Positions 28,164 to 38,346 of a stretch of 64,000 nt of DNA are shown piece after piece. Position 1 is the first letter of the stretch. Every line of letters begins with the position of its first letter. Below the pieces are notes generated by a model. The model did not search any database. It was given only the letters and a program-made list of their open reading frames with translations, and was not told the origin of the DNA. The translations under genes were made by a program, and so were the position numbers. This stretch comes from Oligoflexia bacterium (GTDB lineage Bacteria; Bdellovibrionota; UBA1018): the NCBI GenBank assembly GCA_903895855.1, contig CAITVN010000215.1, forward strand, positions 53,331 through 117,330, written 5' to 3'.

Positions 28164-29462
28164 TTATGCTGTTCTCCCCTTAAGTCGACTATGCTTCATG
28201 AAGCCTTCATAGTTTCTAGTCAGAAGAAATGTCTCAATCTGTGCAGTCGTATCAAGGGCGACACCGACCAAAATCATCACGCTAGTTCCACCAAACTGAA
28301 AAGGTACCTTTAAGAACTGGCTAAAGAGCGTAGGAAGTATGCAGATAGAGGCCATATAGATTGCACCACCCAAAGTTATTCTAGACAAAACGAAATCGAT
28401 ATACTCAACAGTAGGTGCGCCAGGGCGAATGCCAGGAATAAACCCGCCATATTTCTTCAGATTCTCAGCCACGTCGTCAGTCTTAAAAGTGACAGCTGTA
28501 TAGAAATAGGCAAAGAAAACAATCAAGCCCACGAACAAGATATCGTACAACAACGCACCAGGAGCCAACGCCTGGGTTACAGCCTGCATAAGTGCACCCG
28601 GAAGAAAGATTGCAATTGTAGCTGGAAACCCAATAAGCGAAGATGCGAAAATAGGTGGAATAACACCAGAAGTATTCACTTTCAAAGGCAAATGGGTATT
28701 CTGCCCGCCATACACCTTGCGACCAACGATACGTTTCGCGTACTGAACAGGAATACGCCGAGCCCCTCGTTCAAAAAAGATAATGATGTAAAATGTTGCC
28801 ACTATTATAGCTAGTACAAGCAGAATAGTGAAAAACTTAATTTCGCCGGAGCGATATAGACTCAACGCACTACCAACACCTGACGGTATTCTAGCGGCGA
28901 TCCCTGCGTAAATGATCAAAGAAATACCGTTTCCAATACCTCTTTCCGAGATCTGCTCTCCAACCCACATCAGAAACATTGTCCCGGTCGCCAGTGTGAC
29001 CATCGACAATAATCTAAAGGCTAGCCCAGGTACCAGAACTACCGTTGGGTTGTGAATCTGTTCCAAACCTGTAGCTATCCCGTAACCCTGAACCAACGCT
29101 AACAAAAGAGTCCCGTACCGGGTGTACTGGGTGATCTTCTTTCTTCCATGATCGCCTTCCTTCTGTAGGTCATGAAGGTATGGCCAAATAACAGTCAAAA
29201 GTTGAAAGATAATCGAACTACTAATATAAGGTGTAACGGCCAACGCAAAAATACTAAAACGCTCTAGGGCCCCGCCACTGAATAAATTGAACCACCCAAA
29301 AATAGTCCCCTTCATATTGGCAAAAACTTGCTGCAATGCGGCTCCATCCACCCCTGGAGTCGGTACATGTACCCCAATTCGATAGACCGTGAGCATTAGA
29401 AGAGTAAAAATAATTCGGTTCTTTAAATCTTTAACTTTCCAAAGACCAGTTACGCCAGACAT
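28164..29462 (-). CDS. secY: Preprotein translocase subunit SecY
   Basis: This 432-residue protein has ten hydrophobic segments and the SecY landmarks. They are the plug and TM2 region (FNLFSGGALERFSIFALAVT), GIGNGISLIIYAGIAARIPS and the cytoplasmic loop RRIPVQYAKRIVGRKVYGGQ. It forms the protein-conducting channel with SecE and SecG. It lies 80 bases after rplO. Confidence 0.97.
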   Translation of the reverse strand: MSGVTGLWKVKDLKNRIIFTLLMLTVYRIGVHVPTPGVDGAALQQVFANMKGTIFGWFNLFSGGALERFSIFALAVTPYISSSIIFQLLTVIWPYLHDLQKEGDHGRKKITQYTRYGTLLLALVQGYGIATGLEQIHNPTVVLVPGLAFRLLSMVTLATGTMFLMWVGEQISERGIGNGISLIIYAGIAARIPSGVGSALSLYRSGEIKFFTILLVLAIIVATFYIIIFFERGARRIPVQYAKRIVGRKVYGGQNTHLPLKVNTSGVIPPIFASSLIGFPATIAIFLPGALMQAVTQALAPGALLYDILFVGLIVFFAYFYTAVTFKTDDVAENLKKYGGFIPGIRPGAPTVEYIDFVLSRITLGGAIYMASICILPTLFSQFLKVPFQFGGTSVMILVGVALDTTAQIETFLLTRNYEGFMKHSRLKGRTA

Positions 29463-29542
29463 TTAATTGGAATCTCCCTAACATTTAGTAGATGGTTAAA
29501 GAATCAAACTACAGGAAGAAACCATCTTACGAAAGGTGCGGC

Positions 29543-30034
29543 CTAAGCAACCCTTTTCTTCTTTTTCCCAGTAAATTTGGGAAGGCTCAACTTATTAATT
29601 GTGCCACCAGCACTCAAGATCTGTGCTTCAGCAGCTTTTGTCACCTTATGGGCGGTTAGAGAAAGTTTTTTTGTTAACTTTCCATTACCCAAAACAACCA
29701 AACGGTCGTAACGACCTTTGACAATACCACAGTCAACCAAGGTCGCCAGAGTTACTTCAGATCCACCGTTCGAAGCAAATTTTTCAAGATCACTTAGGTT
29801 TACTTCAGCCCACTCGCGCTCCATAGGGTTAGTGAACCCCTTTTTTGGAATACGTCGATAAAGGGGCATCTGACCGCCCTCGAAACCAGGGCGAACGTGT
29901 CCGCCTGACCTTTGAAGCTGACCCTTGTCACCTTTTCCGGCAGTCGGACCGTGACCAGAACCTGATCCCCGACCCAATCTTTTTTTCTTCTTTGTCGCTC
30001 CAGGATGCGCCTTAATTGTATTCAACCTCAACAT
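29543..30034 (-). CDS. rplO: 50S ribosomal protein L15
   Basis: LRLNTIKAHPGATKKKKRLG, then the glycine-rich RGSGSGHGPTAGKGDKGQ, is the L15 N-terminus. The ORF track opens at 30061, but ATG at 30034 has GGAGAAGATTTT upstream and gives the family start, so the protein is 163 residues. It ends in a basic KFTGKKKKRVA tail. It lies between rpmD and secY as usual. Confidence 0.95.
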   Translation of the reverse strand: MLRLNTIKAHPGATKKKKRLGRGSGSGHGPTAGKGDKGQLQRSGGHVRPGFEGGQMPLYRRIPKKGFTNPMEREWAEVNLSDLEKFASNGGSEVTLATLVDCGIVKGRYDRLVVLGNGKLTKKLSLTAHKVTKAAEAQILSAGGTINKLSLPKFTGKKKKRVA

Positions 30035-30069
30035 AAAATCTTCTCCAAAAATTACTGACAATCCGAAAC

Positions 30070-30270
30070 CTAGGTCTCCGAAACTACCTCAACCAAGTGC
30101 AAAACTTTTTTAATCATGCCGCGAACCGATGGGGTATTTTCCAATACCGTCACCTGCTCACGTCTCTTTAATCCTAACCCTTGCAGAGTTGCTCGCTGAG
30201 TCGGATTACAGGCAATCGAGCCTTTTTTTAACTTTACAGTAATGACTTTTTTTGTTGCTTTAGCAGCCAT
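30070..30270 (-). CDS. rpmD: 50S ribosomal protein L30
   Basis: This 66-residue protein has the L30 pattern: [20 protein letters not shown], then [21 protein letters not shown] short basic N-terminal lead (MAAKATKKV) precedes it. It sits between rpsE and rplO. Confidence 0.93.
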   Translation of the reverse strand: MAAKATKKVITVKLKKGSIACNPTQRATLQGLGLKRREQVTVLENTPSVRGMIKKVLHLVEVVSET

Positions 30271-30299
30271 AGTAACTCCACAATTCCGTTAAATTAAGT

Positions 30300-30818
30300 T
30301 TAACCCAACATTTCTTGAATGGTTTTTCCACGATTCTGAGCAATCTGAGAAAAACTTCTTAGCCCGAGAAGAGCATCAAATGTCGCCTTAACCACATTGT
30401 GCGGATTATCTCTTCTTAAAGATTTAGTCAGAATATTTTGAACTCCGGCGACTTCCAAAATAGCTCGGACTACTGAACTTGCAATAATTCCGGTACCTTC
30501 TGGAGCCGGCCGCAACAAAACCTGACTTGCACCCCAATGCCCCACTGCTTCGTGCGGTATAGAATGCCCAACATCAAGAGGCACCCTGATCAAATTCTTT
30601 TTGGCCTGTTTTCCGGCCTTTTTAATCGCTTCAGGAACTTCACCGGCCTTACCTAAACCAACTCCAACTTGGCCTTTTTTGTCGCCGACAACCACGATGG
30701 CGGCAAAACTAAACCTTCGGCCACCCTTTACCACTTTCGCACATCGATTGATGTGAATGACTCTATCTTCGAATTCCGAATCTTCTTGCTGGCGTCCAGT
30801 ATTGCTTTTCGTTGCCAT
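30300..30818 (-). CDS. rpsE: 30S ribosomal protein S5
   Basis: The S5 double-stranded RNA-binding domain is present ([20 protein letters not shown], then [19 protein letters not shown]), and the C-terminal half has [20 protein letters not shown]. At 172 residues it is of normal length. It acts in translational accuracy near the decoding centre. Confidence 0.97.
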   Translation of the reverse strand: MATKSNTGRQQEDSEFEDRVIHINRCAKVVKGGRRFSFAAIVVVGDKKGQVGVGLGKAGEVPEAIKKAGKQAKKNLIRVPLDVGHSIPHEAVGHWGASQVLLRPAPEGTGIIASSVVRAILEVAGVQNILTKSLRRDNPHNVVKATFDALLGLRSFSQIAQNRGKTIQEMLG

Positions 30819-30860
30819 TATTTTCTCCCGTTTCCTTTTAGTAGCTGTCGATTAGTAGCT

Positions 30861-31238
30861 TTAGAACTTCAAACCCGCTTCACGTGCGCCATCAGCAAGT
30901 GCTTTGATTTGCCCGTGGTAAAGATAACCACTACGATCAAAAACTACAGACGAAATTTTCTTCGCCAATGCCCTTTTCGCCACTAGAGCTCCAACTTCTT
31001 TCGCTCCCCCGACAGTGCCGTGACACTTCTTTCTCAATTCTTCTTCTTGGGTCGACGCTGAAACCAGGGTCACTCCCTTTAGATCATCAACTAATTGAGC
31101 ATAAATGTGTCGATTCGAACGGAACACCGAAAATCTCGGCTTCTCACTATCGCCCTCAACTTTCGACCTAATACGGGTTTTCCGCTTAAATCGAATCTGC
31201 TGTTTTTCACTTGAACGACTTCTAACTTTTGTAGCCAT
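30861..31238 (-). CDS. rplR: 50S ribosomal protein L18
   Basis: [20 protein letters not shown], then [20 protein letters not shown] and the C-terminal [20 protein letters not shown], identify L18, which binds 5S rRNA. The length is 125. It lies between rplF and rpsE. Confidence 0.96.
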   Translation of the reverse strand: MATKVRSRSSEKQQIRFKRKTRIRSKVEGDSEKPRFSVFRSNRHIYAQLVDDLKGVTLVSASTQEEELRKKCHGTVGGAKEVGALVAKRALAKKISSVVFDRSGYLYHGQIKALADGAREAGLKF

Positions 31239-31254
31239 AACTCATCAACCTCTA

Positions 31255-31800
31255 TTACTTAGCCCCAGCAGCTTTACCCTGTTTACGAACAATGTGCTCG
31301 TTAACGTATTTAATCCCTTTTCCTTGATAAGGTTCAGGCTTCCTAAATGATCTAATTTTTGCTGCGACCATTCCAACCAAAACTTTATCAGCGCCACTCA
31401 CCACTAACCTCGTGTTATTTTCTACCTTGGCTGAAATTCCAGCCGGCAATTCATAGTCAACAGCATGAGAGTAACCAAGGGTCAAACTCAAGCTATTGCC
31501 CTTTGAAGCAGCGCGAAATCCAACCCCTACGATGTCTAATTCTTTCGTAAAACCGACATGAACTCCTGTCACCATATTAGCAATCAGAGTTCTAGACAGA
31601 CCAAAGAGGGCTGCAGCTTTTTCGCTCTCAGCTTCAACTTTCTCTACGATAATAGTTCCGGCCTCGATCTTGGCGCGAACTCCCGCAGGTAACTTATGTG
31701 AAAGCTTCCCTTTTGGGCCCTCTACACTGACGAGTCCATCCTTGATATCTACTTTAACACCTTGAGCGATCTTGACAGGCACTTTTCCTACACGCGACAT
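31255..31800 (-). CDS. rplF: 50S ribosomal protein L6
   Basis: MSRVGKVPVKIAQGVKVDIK, then VSVEGPKGKLSHKLP and a C-terminal PEPYQGKGIKYVNEHIVRKQ, are L6. At 181 residues it has both tandem L6 domains. It is located near the sarcin-ricin loop and lies 4 bases after rpsH. Confidence 0.97.
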   Translation of the reverse strand: MSRVGKVPVKIAQGVKVDIKDGLVSVEGPKGKLSHKLPAGVRAKIEAGTIIVEKVEAESEKAAALFGLSRTLIANMVTGVHVGFTKELDIVGVGFRAASKGNSLSLTLGYSHAVDYELPAGISAKVENNTRLVVSGADKVLVGMVAAKIRSFRKPEPYQGKGIKYVNEHIVRKQGKAAGAK

Positions 31801-31804
31801 ATAA

Positions 31805-32203
31805 TCACCATACCTCAGCTAGAACTTCGCCACCCAACCGTTGAGCCCGCGCTCTTTGTCCGGCCATGACTCCTTTTGAAGTCGACACGATAGCAATCCC
31901 TGCGCCACTTAGCGGCCTCGGAATCCCTTCAAAACCAGTGTATTGACGCAAGCCAGGTCGGCTTACTCGACGAATTCCACGAATGACTGAACTTCCGTCA
32001 TCGGCGTACTTCAAATACAACTTGATGGTCGGAATACCACCATCACGCTGAAGTCGAAAATTACGAATGTAACCTTCATCTTTCAACACCCGAACAACAT
32101 TTGCCTTCAAACGAGACGCAGGCACTTCTACCTTTTCGTGCTTCTCTTGAGTGGCATTTCTTATTCTAGTCAACAAATCTGCAATTGGATCAGTCATGCT
32201 CAT
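31805..32203 (-). CDS. rpsH: 30S ribosomal protein S8
   Basis: MTDPIADLLTRIRNATQEKH and the C-terminal GIAIVSTSKGVMAGQRARAQ identify S8, a primary 16S-binding protein and in E. coli the repressor of the spc operon. The protein has 132 residues. MSMT and MT are both possible starts, two codons apart. Confidence 0.96.
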   Translation of the reverse strand: MSMTDPIADLLTRIRNATQEKHEKVEVPASRLKANVVRVLKDEGYIRNFRLQRDGGIPTIKLYLKYADDGSSVIRGIRRVSRPGLRQYTGFEGIPRPLSGAGIAIVSTSKGVMAGQRARAQRLGGEVLAEVW

Positions 32204-32216
32204 AAAATTTAAACTC

Positions 32217-32402
32217 CTACCAACTTGACTTCGTTACACCCGGAAGCTGCCCCTTCAGAGCTAACCCACGGAAACATAGCCTACACATATTAAAGCGCCT
32301 CATATAAGCCCGTGGTCGACCACAGAGTCCGCATCTATTTCTGACGCGCACTGCAAATTTTTTCTTTTCACCGATTTTTGTAAATTTAGCGAGTGTTGAC
32401 AA
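32217..32402 (-). CDS. rpsN: 30S ribosomal protein S14, zinc-type
   Basis: This 61-residue short S14 has two C-x2-C pairs ([20 protein letters not shown], then RLCF), the zinc-binding type Z form, and ends in the conserved [11 protein letters not shown]. It lies between rplE and rpsH. Confidence 0.96.
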   Translation of the reverse strand: MSTLAKFTKIGEKKKFAVRVRNRCGLCGRPRAYMRRFNMCRLCFRGLALKGQLPGVTKSSW

Positions 32403-32415
32403 GATCTACTCCTTA

Positions 32416-33162
32416 TTACTTACGAAATGGCATGCCCAATTCAGCCAAAACTGCTCTCGCATGCTCATTGTTTTTCGCACTAGTCGTGATTGTTACAGTC
32501 AAACCATGAATTTTTTCGACCGCATCATAGTTGATCTCCGGAAAGATAATCTGTTCTTTAATTCCAAAAGAATAATTACCCCGACCATCGAAGGCTTTTG
32601 GGCTAACTCCTTTGAAATCTCGAACACGTGCAAGCGCAACATTCATCAGGCGATCTAAAAACTCGTACATTCTCGCGCGACGTAAAGTAACCATAACACC
32701 TATGGTATTCCCCTTACGCAACTTGAAGGCCGCAATAGCTTTTTTTGCCTTGGTCAACACTGGCTTTTGACCAGTAATTGCCATGATTTCATCGACTACA
32801 CTGTCAAGAATCTTTGGATTTCCAACAGCATCTTTCAATGCACAGTTAATCGAAATCTTTTCGATTCTAGGTACTTCCATAATATTCCCGAACTGAAATT
32901 GCTTCATCATCTCAGGAACAACTTTTTCTCGATACATCTTGTGAAGCCTTGGCTCTTTTGATGGAGACACTTTGGTTTCACCAGCAGCCGCAATCGTTAC
33001 CGATCCGCCACTCGTTTCTTTCTTTCGATTCTTACCTCGCGCCGCTCCGTCTGCACTCTTCTTCTGACTCTTTTGCCCAGCGTCAGATTCTGTTGCAGCC
33101 TTCTTTTCTTTCGAAGCATCGCCAGAGTTCTTTGTCTTTGATTCACTACCTACGTCAGCCAC
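32416..33162 (-). CDS. rplE: 50S ribosomal protein L5 with long N-terminal extension
   Basis: The C-terminal ~180 residues are standard L5 ([20 protein letters not shown], then [20 protein letters not shown] and [20 protein letters not shown]). About 70 extra residues precede them, rich in Lys, Ser, Ala and Gly ([20 protein letters not shown]) and probably disordered. The extension looks real: GGAGG sits 8 bases upstream of the GTG at 33162, and there is no comparable signal at the core start. The track start, TTG at 33168, lies too close to that GGAGG. L5 binds 5S rRNA. Confidence 0.94.
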   Translation of the reverse strand: MADVGSESKTKNSGDASKEKKAATESDAGQKSQKKSADGAARGKNRKKETSGGSVTIAAAGETKVSPSKEPRLHKMYREKVVPEMMKQFQFGNIMEVPRIEKISINCALKDAVGNPKILDSVVDEIMAITGQKPVLTKAKKAIAAFKLRKGNTIGVMVTLRRARMYEFLDRLMNVALARVRDFKGVSPKAFDGRGNYSFGIKEQIIFPEINYDAVEKIHGLTVTITTSAKNNEHARAVLAELGMPFRK

Positions 33163-33186
33163 AACCAAAACCTCCGTTACCTACTA

Positions 33187-33540
33187 TTAGACAGCATCCA
33201 AACTTGATGAACACCGTTTACAAATTCGAGTCTTTTTAACTTCCTTAGAAGTTCCTTTTTTCTCAAGCTTAATGCCATGTCGAACACCGCGCTTACACTT
33301 GCCGCAAAAAAGCAAAACATTTGAAACACTAATAGGAAGCTCTTTTTCAATAATGCCCCCATTTGGATTCTTCTGCGATGGCTTAACATGTTTAGAAACC
33401 AAATTAAGCTTTTCAACGGTGACGCGCATCGTCTTCGCGTTAATCCCGATAACTTTCCCAGTCTTGCTTTTCTCTTTACCAGCAATAACCTGAACAAGAT
33501 CGTTCTTCTTTAAACCAGTTTTTGGCAATTTTACATTCAT
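33187..33540 (-). CDS. rplX: 50S ribosomal protein L24
   Basis: The KOW motif is clear (LVQVIAGKEKSKTGKVIGIN), with NLVSKHVKPSQKNPNGGIIE after it. The C-terminal part has two C-x2-C pairs (LFCGKCKRGVRHG and RICKRCSSSLD), which suggests a zinc-binding tail of the kind found in many bacterial L24 proteins. The length is 117. Confidence 0.95.
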   Translation of the reverse strand: MNVKLPKTGLKKNDLVQVIAGKEKSKTGKVIGINAKTMRVTVEKLNLVSKHVKPSQKNPNGGIIEKELPISVSNVLLFCGKCKRGVRHGIKLEKKGTSKEVKKTRICKRCSSSLDAV

Positions 33541-33557
33541 AAAAATACGTCCTTCGC

Positions 33558-33932
33558 TTAAATCACTTCAGGGGCTAATGAAATAATTTTTGTAAATGCC
33601 CTTGCGCGTAACTCTCTCGCAACTGGTCCAAAAATTCGTGTTCCAATAGGTTCATTTTGAGCGTTAATCAAAACGGCCGAATTGACGTCAAAACGGATAT
33701 AGCTTCCATCGTGCCGATTAATTTCTTTCTTGGTTCGAACGATGACAGCCTTCACGACGTCACCCTTCTTAACTTTGGCGTTTGATGAAGCGTCCTTAAC
33801 AGTCACTACAATCACATCACCAACCGACGCATACTTTCGTCGAGTTCCACCCAATACTTTTATACACATTACCGACTTGGCGCCGGAATTGTCCGCCACA
33901 TCAAGGCGAGTACGCATCTGAATCATACTCAA
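33558..33932 (-). CDS. rplN: 50S ribosomal protein L14
   Basis: [20 protein letters not shown], then [19 protein letters not shown] and [20 protein letters not shown], give L14 at 124 residues (122 if the second Met is used). It lies at the subunit interface. It follows rpsQ by 37 bases. Confidence 0.97.
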   Translation of the reverse strand: MSMIQMRTRLDVADNSGAKSVMCIKVLGGTRRKYASVGDVIVVTVKDASSNAKVKKGDVVKAVIVRTKKEINRHDGSYIRFDVNSAVLINAQNEPIGTRIFGPVARELRARAFTKIISLAPEVI

Positions 33933-33969
33933 TCTCCTATAAAAACTTTTTCAATAGTTTCTTTTATTC

Positions 33970-34362
33970 TCAAACCCCTAGTTCAGCATCAGACCCAACT
34001 AGCGCTGTTCTGATAATTTTCTTGAGAGCCCATCGCTTTTCTTTACTCAACGGTCTGCTTTCAATCAAACTTACCAAATCACCATTTTTAGCCGAATTTT
34101 TCTCATCATGAGCCTTATATCGCTCTGACTTCGTAACATATTTTTTATATAAACGATGCCTAACTTGACGATCAACCTTAACGACAATCGTTTTGGTCAT
34201 TTTATCAGAAACAACCAACCCTACGAGCTCTCTACGGTTGCCGATACCATCTACAACTGGGGCTACGGCGGCAGTCTTAACAACGGACTTCTCATCAACC
34301 TTAGACTTTGATGCGGCTGGCTTACTCGACTGACTTTTACTCGACTTAACTTTCTTTTCCAT
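33970..34362 (-). CDS. rpsQ: 30S ribosomal protein S17 with N-terminal extension
   Basis: The S17 OB fold ([20 protein letters not shown], then [20 protein letters not shown]) starts about 42 residues in. The lead ([20 protein letters not shown]) is Lys/Ser/Ala-rich. GGAGAGAAA right before the ATG supports the long form. The total is 130 residues against ~85 in E. coli. Confidence 0.95.
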   Translation of the reverse strand: MEKKVKSSKSQSSKPAASKSKVDEKSVVKTAAVAPVVDGIGNRRELVGLVVSDKMTKTIVVKVDRQVRHRLYKKYVTKSERYKAHDEKNSAKNGDLVSLIESRPLSKEKRWALKKIIRTALVGSDAELGV

Positions 34363-34394
34363 TTTCTCTCCAAACTAAAGAAACGATCTGGCAA

Positions 34395-34592
34395 TTACTT
34401 AGTCGACACACTCAGCAACATCTTTACCCGAGAAATATTTTTTCTCAGCTTCCACAACTGCGCCGTGTTCTCAAGCTGTCCAGTCACACTCTTCATCTTG
34501 GCCTGAAACCAATCTGACTCGAGCCCCCGTAGCTTGACGTTCAACTCATCTTTTGTAAGATTCCGAAGTTCCTTTATCGACTTATTTGACAT
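34395..34592 (-). CDS. rpmC: 50S ribosomal protein L29
   Basis: This 65-residue two-helix protein (SIKELRNLTKDELNVKLRGL, then ENTAQLWKLRKNISRVKMLL) matches L29, which sits near the exit tunnel and helps bind trigger factor and SRP. It lies between rplP and rpsQ. Confidence 0.95.
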   Translation of the reverse strand: MSNKSIKELRNLTKDELNVKLRGLESDWFQAKMKSVTGQLENTAQLWKLRKNISRVKMLLSVSTK

Positions 34593-34612
34593 ATAGCAAT
34601 ACCCCTAAAAAC

Positions 34613-35089
34613 TTATTTAACTGCCGCGGCAGCAGCTTTCAACGCCACAGCCTTTTTTAACTTCTCAACTGCAACCATTTCAGTGTCTTTGCCGACTGCT
34701 TTACACTTAATTGGCAACTTATGTCCAGCTAGACGCAGCGCTTCAAATGCCTCAACCTTTGTAATGCCTGACATTTCAAACACAATTCGCCCTGGCTTAA
34801 TCACAGCAGCCCATTCCTCGACGTTTCCTTTACCAGAACCCATTCGAGTCTCGGCAGCCTTCTTGGTGAGGGGCTTATCCGGGAATATCCGAACCCAAAC
34901 CTGTCCACCACGTTTGATGTATCGCGTCATAGCGACTCGAGAAGCCTCAATTTGACGTGCTGTGATCTTACCGCAACCTGTTGCTTGAAGGCCAAACTCA
35001 CCGAAGAAAAGACAACCTCCTCGGTCAGCTTTGCCTCTCATTTTACCCTTCTGAACTTTTCTCCACTTAACTCTTTTTGGTGCTAACAT
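34613..35089 (-). CDS. rplP: 50S ribosomal protein L16
   Basis: [20 protein letters not shown], then [20 protein letters not shown] and [20 protein letters not shown], are L16. It has 158 residues, about 20 more than usual, from an Ala/Lys C-terminal tail ([14 protein letters not shown]). L16 organises the A-site tRNA region. Confidence 0.96.
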   Translation of the reverse strand: MLAPKRVKWRKVQKGKMRGKADRGGCLFFGEFGLQATGCGKITARQIEASRVAMTRYIKRGGQVWVRIFPDKPLTKKAAETRMGSGKGNVEEWAAVIKPGRIVFEMSGITKVEAFEALRLAGHKLPIKCKAVGKDTEMVAVEKLKKAVALKAAAAAVK

Positions 35090-35103
35090 CGTTGGTCCCC
35101 TTC

Positions 35104-35787
35104 TTAAGCGCGACCTTCGCCAGTTTGATGAGCCCGCTGTTCAACCAGTGCTTGCTTCTTAAGCGTCGGCGCCTCACCGTTATATACCCAAGCCTTCACC
35201 CCAATAACGCCATACGTCGTATGAGCTTCAGCTGTTCCGTAGTCAATATTGGCCCGAAGAGTATGAAGAGGTACACTGTCTTCACTGTACCACTCGGTTC
35301 TCGCAATTTCGGCACCACCAAGTCGTCCAGAAACTCGAATCTTGATTCCTTTAATTCCCTGTTTGAAAGCGGCCGTCATACACTTCTTCATCGCCCTACG
35401 AAATGCTACTCGCTTCTCTAATTGTGAGGCGACATTTTCGGCGATCAAAGTTGCGTTTGCTTCTGCTTTCTTAACTTCAATAATGTTCAGGAATACTTCA
35501 TTCTTCGATAGTTTTTGAACCTCAGCCTTCAAAACTTCTACGCCAGCTCCCTTTTTACCGATAACGATACCGGGCCTTGCAGTGTGAACATTCACTTTAA
35601 CTTTATTGGCAGCTCGCTCGATATCGATTTTCGCGATCCCAGCGCTGTACAATTTCTTCTTAAGAAATTCACGAAGCTTAAGATCTTCATGCAATAGCCG
35701 CGAGTAATCTTTCTTGGAATACCAACGACTGTCCCAAGTTCTAGTTACACCGAGCCGAAAACCAATTGGATTAACCTTCTGACCCAT
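35104..35787 (-). CDS. rpsC: 30S ribosomal protein S3
   Basis: [20 protein letters not shown] opens S3, followed by the KH domain ([20 protein letters not shown]) and the C-terminal region with [12 protein letters not shown]. The length is 227. S3 lines the mRNA entry tunnel. It lies between rplV and rplP. Confidence 0.97.
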   Translation of the reverse strand: MGQKVNPIGFRLGVTRTWDSRWYSKKDYSRLLHEDLKLREFLKKKLYSAGIAKIDIERAANKVKVNVHTARPGIVIGKKGAGVEVLKAEVQKLSKNEVFLNIIEVKKAEANATLIAENVASQLEKRVAFRRAMKKCMTAAFKQGIKGIKIRVSGRLGGAEIARTEWYSEDSVPLHTLRANIDYGTAEAHTTYGVIGVKAWVYNGEAPTLKKQALVEQRAHQTGEGRA

Positions 35788-35811
35788 CGTCTTTCCTCAT
35801 TTCCTCAAAAA

Positions 35812-36147
35812 TTACTTCTCGGCCAATGTCACACTGACATGGCAAGTTCTTTTATTAATACGAAAAGCTGACCCCTTTGCGCGTGGTCTAAATCTTTTCA
35901 AAATTGTTCCATTTCCAACCAAAAGCTCTTTAATGAAAAGCTGGTCAATATCGACCGTACCCTTCTGATTTGCATTAGAAGAAGCACTTTTTAACAAAGT
36001 AAAAAGAACTCCCGCCGTACGCTTACGACTCGAAAGCTGTAGGTAATTGAGTGCTTCATTCACACCCTTTCCTCTCACTTCGTCAGCGAGCATTCCCATT
36101 TTTCTGGATGTAATTCGCACTGAACTGACTTTTGCTGTAAAACTCAT
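35812..36147 (-). CDS. rplV: 50S ribosomal protein L22
   Basis: MSFTAKVSSVRITSRKMGML, then ADEVRGKGVNEALNYL and the tunnel hairpin region FRPRAKGSAFRINKRTCHVS, identify L22. It has 111 residues and a beta-hairpin reaching the exit tunnel. It lies between rpsS and rpsC. Confidence 0.96.
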   Translation of the reverse strand: MSFTAKVSSVRITSRKMGMLADEVRGKGVNEALNYLQLSSRKRTAGVLFTLLKSASSNANQKGTVDIDQLFIKELLVGNGTILKRFRPRAKGSAFRINKRTCHVSVTLAEK

Positions 36148-36170
36148 ATTTACCTCACCCTATTCCTGAA

Positions 36171-36503
36171 TTACTTCGCAGCCGGAGCCGCGGCCTTAGC
36201 TGGTGCTGCACCTGAAGGCGCCGGAGCGTCTGCAGCTTTTTTATCAGCAGGAGTATGACCATGAAAGGTACGTGTAGGTGCAAATTCACCCATCTTGTGG
36301 CCTACCATATTTTCAGTCACATAAACCGGCACAAACTTTTTACCATTGTGGACTGCGAAGGTTAGCCCGACAAAATCCGGAAGGACAGTCGAACGCCTAG
36401 ACCAGGTCTTAATTACTTTTCTATCTTGCGTCTGTTTAGCAGTTGTTACTTTTTTTGCTAAATGATCATCACAAAATGGGCCTTTTTTAATTGATCGAGC
36501 CAC
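36171..36503 (-). CDS. rpsS: 30S ribosomal protein S19
   Basis: [20 protein letters not shown], then [20 protein letters not shown] and the [16 protein letters not shown] core, give S19. Its 110 residues include a ~20-residue Ala/Pro-rich C-terminal extension ([19 protein letters not shown]) absent from standard S19. Confidence 0.96.
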   Translation of the reverse strand: MARSIKKGPFCDDHLAKKVTTAKQTQDRKVIKTWSRRSTVLPDFVGLTFAVHNGKKFVPVYVTENMVGHKMGEFAPTRTFHGHTPADKKAADAPAPSGAAPAKAAAPAAK

Positions 36504-36524
36504 AGTTTATCTCCTTCTCAAAAA

Positions 36525-37358
36525 TCACTTACGTCTTTTGATAATAAACGCATCAGTTCGCTTATTATTCCGTGTTTTATAACCCTTAGCTGGTTGTCCC
36601 CAAGGAGAACGTGGGTGTCCACCTCCCGAAGATTTTCCTTCACCACCACCATGAGGATGGTCAATCGGATTCATCGAAACGCCTCTGTTAGTTGGACGAA
36701 TGCCCAACCAACGGGTTCGGCCCGCTTTACCAATCGTAATATTCTCATTGTCAGTATTCGAAAGCTGCCCAATAGATGCCTTGCAAGTCGAATGCAACAA
36801 TCGCATCTCACCGCTTGGCATCTTAACTTGGCAATACTCACCTTCTTTAGCCATCAACTGAGCGTAACCGCCAGCAGACCGGGCTAGTTTGCCACCTTGG
36901 CCCGGCAATACTTCGACATTGTGAATCAGAGTTCCCACTGGAATTGATGACAACATCAAATTGTTGGCCGGCTTAATATCGGCAGACTCGCTCGCAAGAA
37001 CTTTATCTCCGACAACAAGGTTCAATGGAGCCAAAATGAACCGCTTATCGCCATCGGCATAATTCAATAGAGCAATGTACGCCGTTCTATTAGGATCATA
37101 CTCAATTGATGCGACCGTAGCCGGTACGTCTCTCTTATCTCTAAGAAAATCTACCATTCGATACTTACGCTTATGACCCCCGCCTCTATGGCGAACCGTC
37201 ATTTTACCTAGGGAATTTCTTCCACCAGTTGAAGACTTGGCTTGCACCAAACGTCGTGGGCGCGATGGTAATTCACTTCGAGGAGTCAAAACTGTGAAAT
37301 CAGCCACAGTCTTGTATCTCATTGAGGGAGTTGTTGGTTTAAAAGATTTTACTGCCAT
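36525..37358 (-). CDS. rplB: 50S ribosomal protein L2
   Basis: L2 is identified by [20 protein letters not shown], then [20 protein letters not shown] and the peptidyl-transferase-proximal [20 protein letters not shown]. The length of 277 is normal. It binds 23S rRNA near the catalytic centre. Confidence 0.97.
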   Translation of the reverse strand: MAVKSFKPTTPSMRYKTVADFTVLTPRSELPSRPRRLVQAKSSTGGRNSLGKMTVRHRGGGHKRKYRMVDFLRDKRDVPATVASIEYDPNRTAYIALLNYADGDKRFILAPLNLVVGDKVLASESADIKPANNLMLSSIPVGTLIHNVEVLPGQGGKLARSAGGYAQLMAKEGEYCQVKMPSGEMRLLHSTCKASIGQLSNTDNENITIGKAGRTRWLGIRPTNRGVSMNPIDHPHGGGEGKSSGGGHPRSPWGQPAKGYKTRNNKRTDAFIIKRRK

Positions 37359-37381
37359 AAATTTAGCCTCTCAATAACCGC

Positions 37382-37672
37382 CTATTTAGTTTGAAAAAAA
37401 TCGATCTTCTGGCCTTCAGCCAATGTCACGAAAGCTTTCTTCCAATTTGGGTTTTTTCGCTCAAATTTTCCTGCTTTTTTCACTTTGCCGTGAACAACCA
37501 GGGTTCGAACTTGACGGACTCGAACATTGAATAATTGTTGAACTGCATCTCTAATTTCATTTTTATTGGCAGCAGCAGTCACTTCAAATACATACTGACC
37601 GGCCAATTCAGAAAGGGCAGTACTTTTTTCACTTATAATTGGTCTTTTAATGACTTCATAAACTGATCGCAT
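37382..37672 (-). CDS. rplW: 50S ribosomal protein L23
   Basis: VYEVIKRPIISEKSTALSEL, then YVFEVTAAANKNEIRDAVQQ and FNVRVRQVRTLVVHGK, are L23, which sits at the tunnel exit and docks trigger factor. It has 96 residues and lies between rplD and rplB. Confidence 0.96.
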   Translation of the reverse strand: MRSVYEVIKRPIISEKSTALSELAGQYVFEVTAAANKNEIRDAVQQLFNVRVRQVRTLVVHGKVKKAGKFERKNPNWKKAFVTLAEGQKIDFFQTK

Positions 37673-37682
37673 ACATTACCCC

Positions 37683-38318
37683 TTAATTACCACTCGTGGT
37701 CAAACGAGCTTCAATCGCCTGAACAGCTTTCTTTGAAACAACGATCCACTCATACTTCACAAGATCGTATGTATTCAAACCATCGGTTCTAAGAACTTTC
37801 AGATTTGGAATATTCTTTCCTGCTTGCTCCAAAACTTTATTAGTTTCATCGATCACAAGAACCTTTGAAGTAAGAGCAAACTTGCCCCTCACCACATCAA
37901 ACAAGACTTTAGTTTTCGCAGCCGAAAGATTGAATTCATCAACAACCAATAATCGCTTTGAGAAAAATCGATCAGAAAGAGCCGACCTTAAAGCACCACG
38001 AACCATCTCTTTCGGTGTACCTTGAAAATAACAACGAGGCCTTGGTCCGAAGTTCTGACCACCACCAACATTCAATGATGAACGAGTCGAACCCTGACGA
38101 GCATTACCAGTGCCTTTTTGCTTGAATGGCTTTTTTCCGCCGCCGCGAACTTCGCTCTTAGTAAGAGTCTTCGCCGTCCCCTGACGTCGGGTAGCCAATT
38201 GACCTTTGATCACCTGATGAACCAGTGGGTAATTCACTTTTGTCGAAAAAACGCTATCATCTAGGTCTAACGTTCCAACTTTTTTCTTATTCAAATCTAT
38301 AATTTCAATCGTTGGCAT
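37683..38318 (-). CDS. rplD: 50S ribosomal protein L4
   Basis: L4 is identified by GQLATRRQGTAKTLTKSEVR, then GGGKKPFKQKGTGNARQGST and LRSALSDRFFSKRLLVVDEF. It has 211 residues. In E. coli L4 also represses the S10 operon; whether it does so here is unknown. Confidence 0.97.
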   Translation of the reverse strand: MPTIEIIDLNKKKVGTLDLDDSVFSTKVNYPLVHQVIKGQLATRRQGTAKTLTKSEVRGGGKKPFKQKGTGNARQGSTRSSLNVGGGQNFGPRPRCYFQGTPKEMVRGALRSALSDRFFSKRLLVVDEFNLSAAKTKVLFDVVRGKFALTSKVLVIDETNKVLEQAGKNIPNLKVLRTDGLNTYDLVKYEWIVVSKKAVQAIEARLTTSGN

Positions 38319-38346
38319 ATGCCCTCAACTCCATCTCTGAATCAGA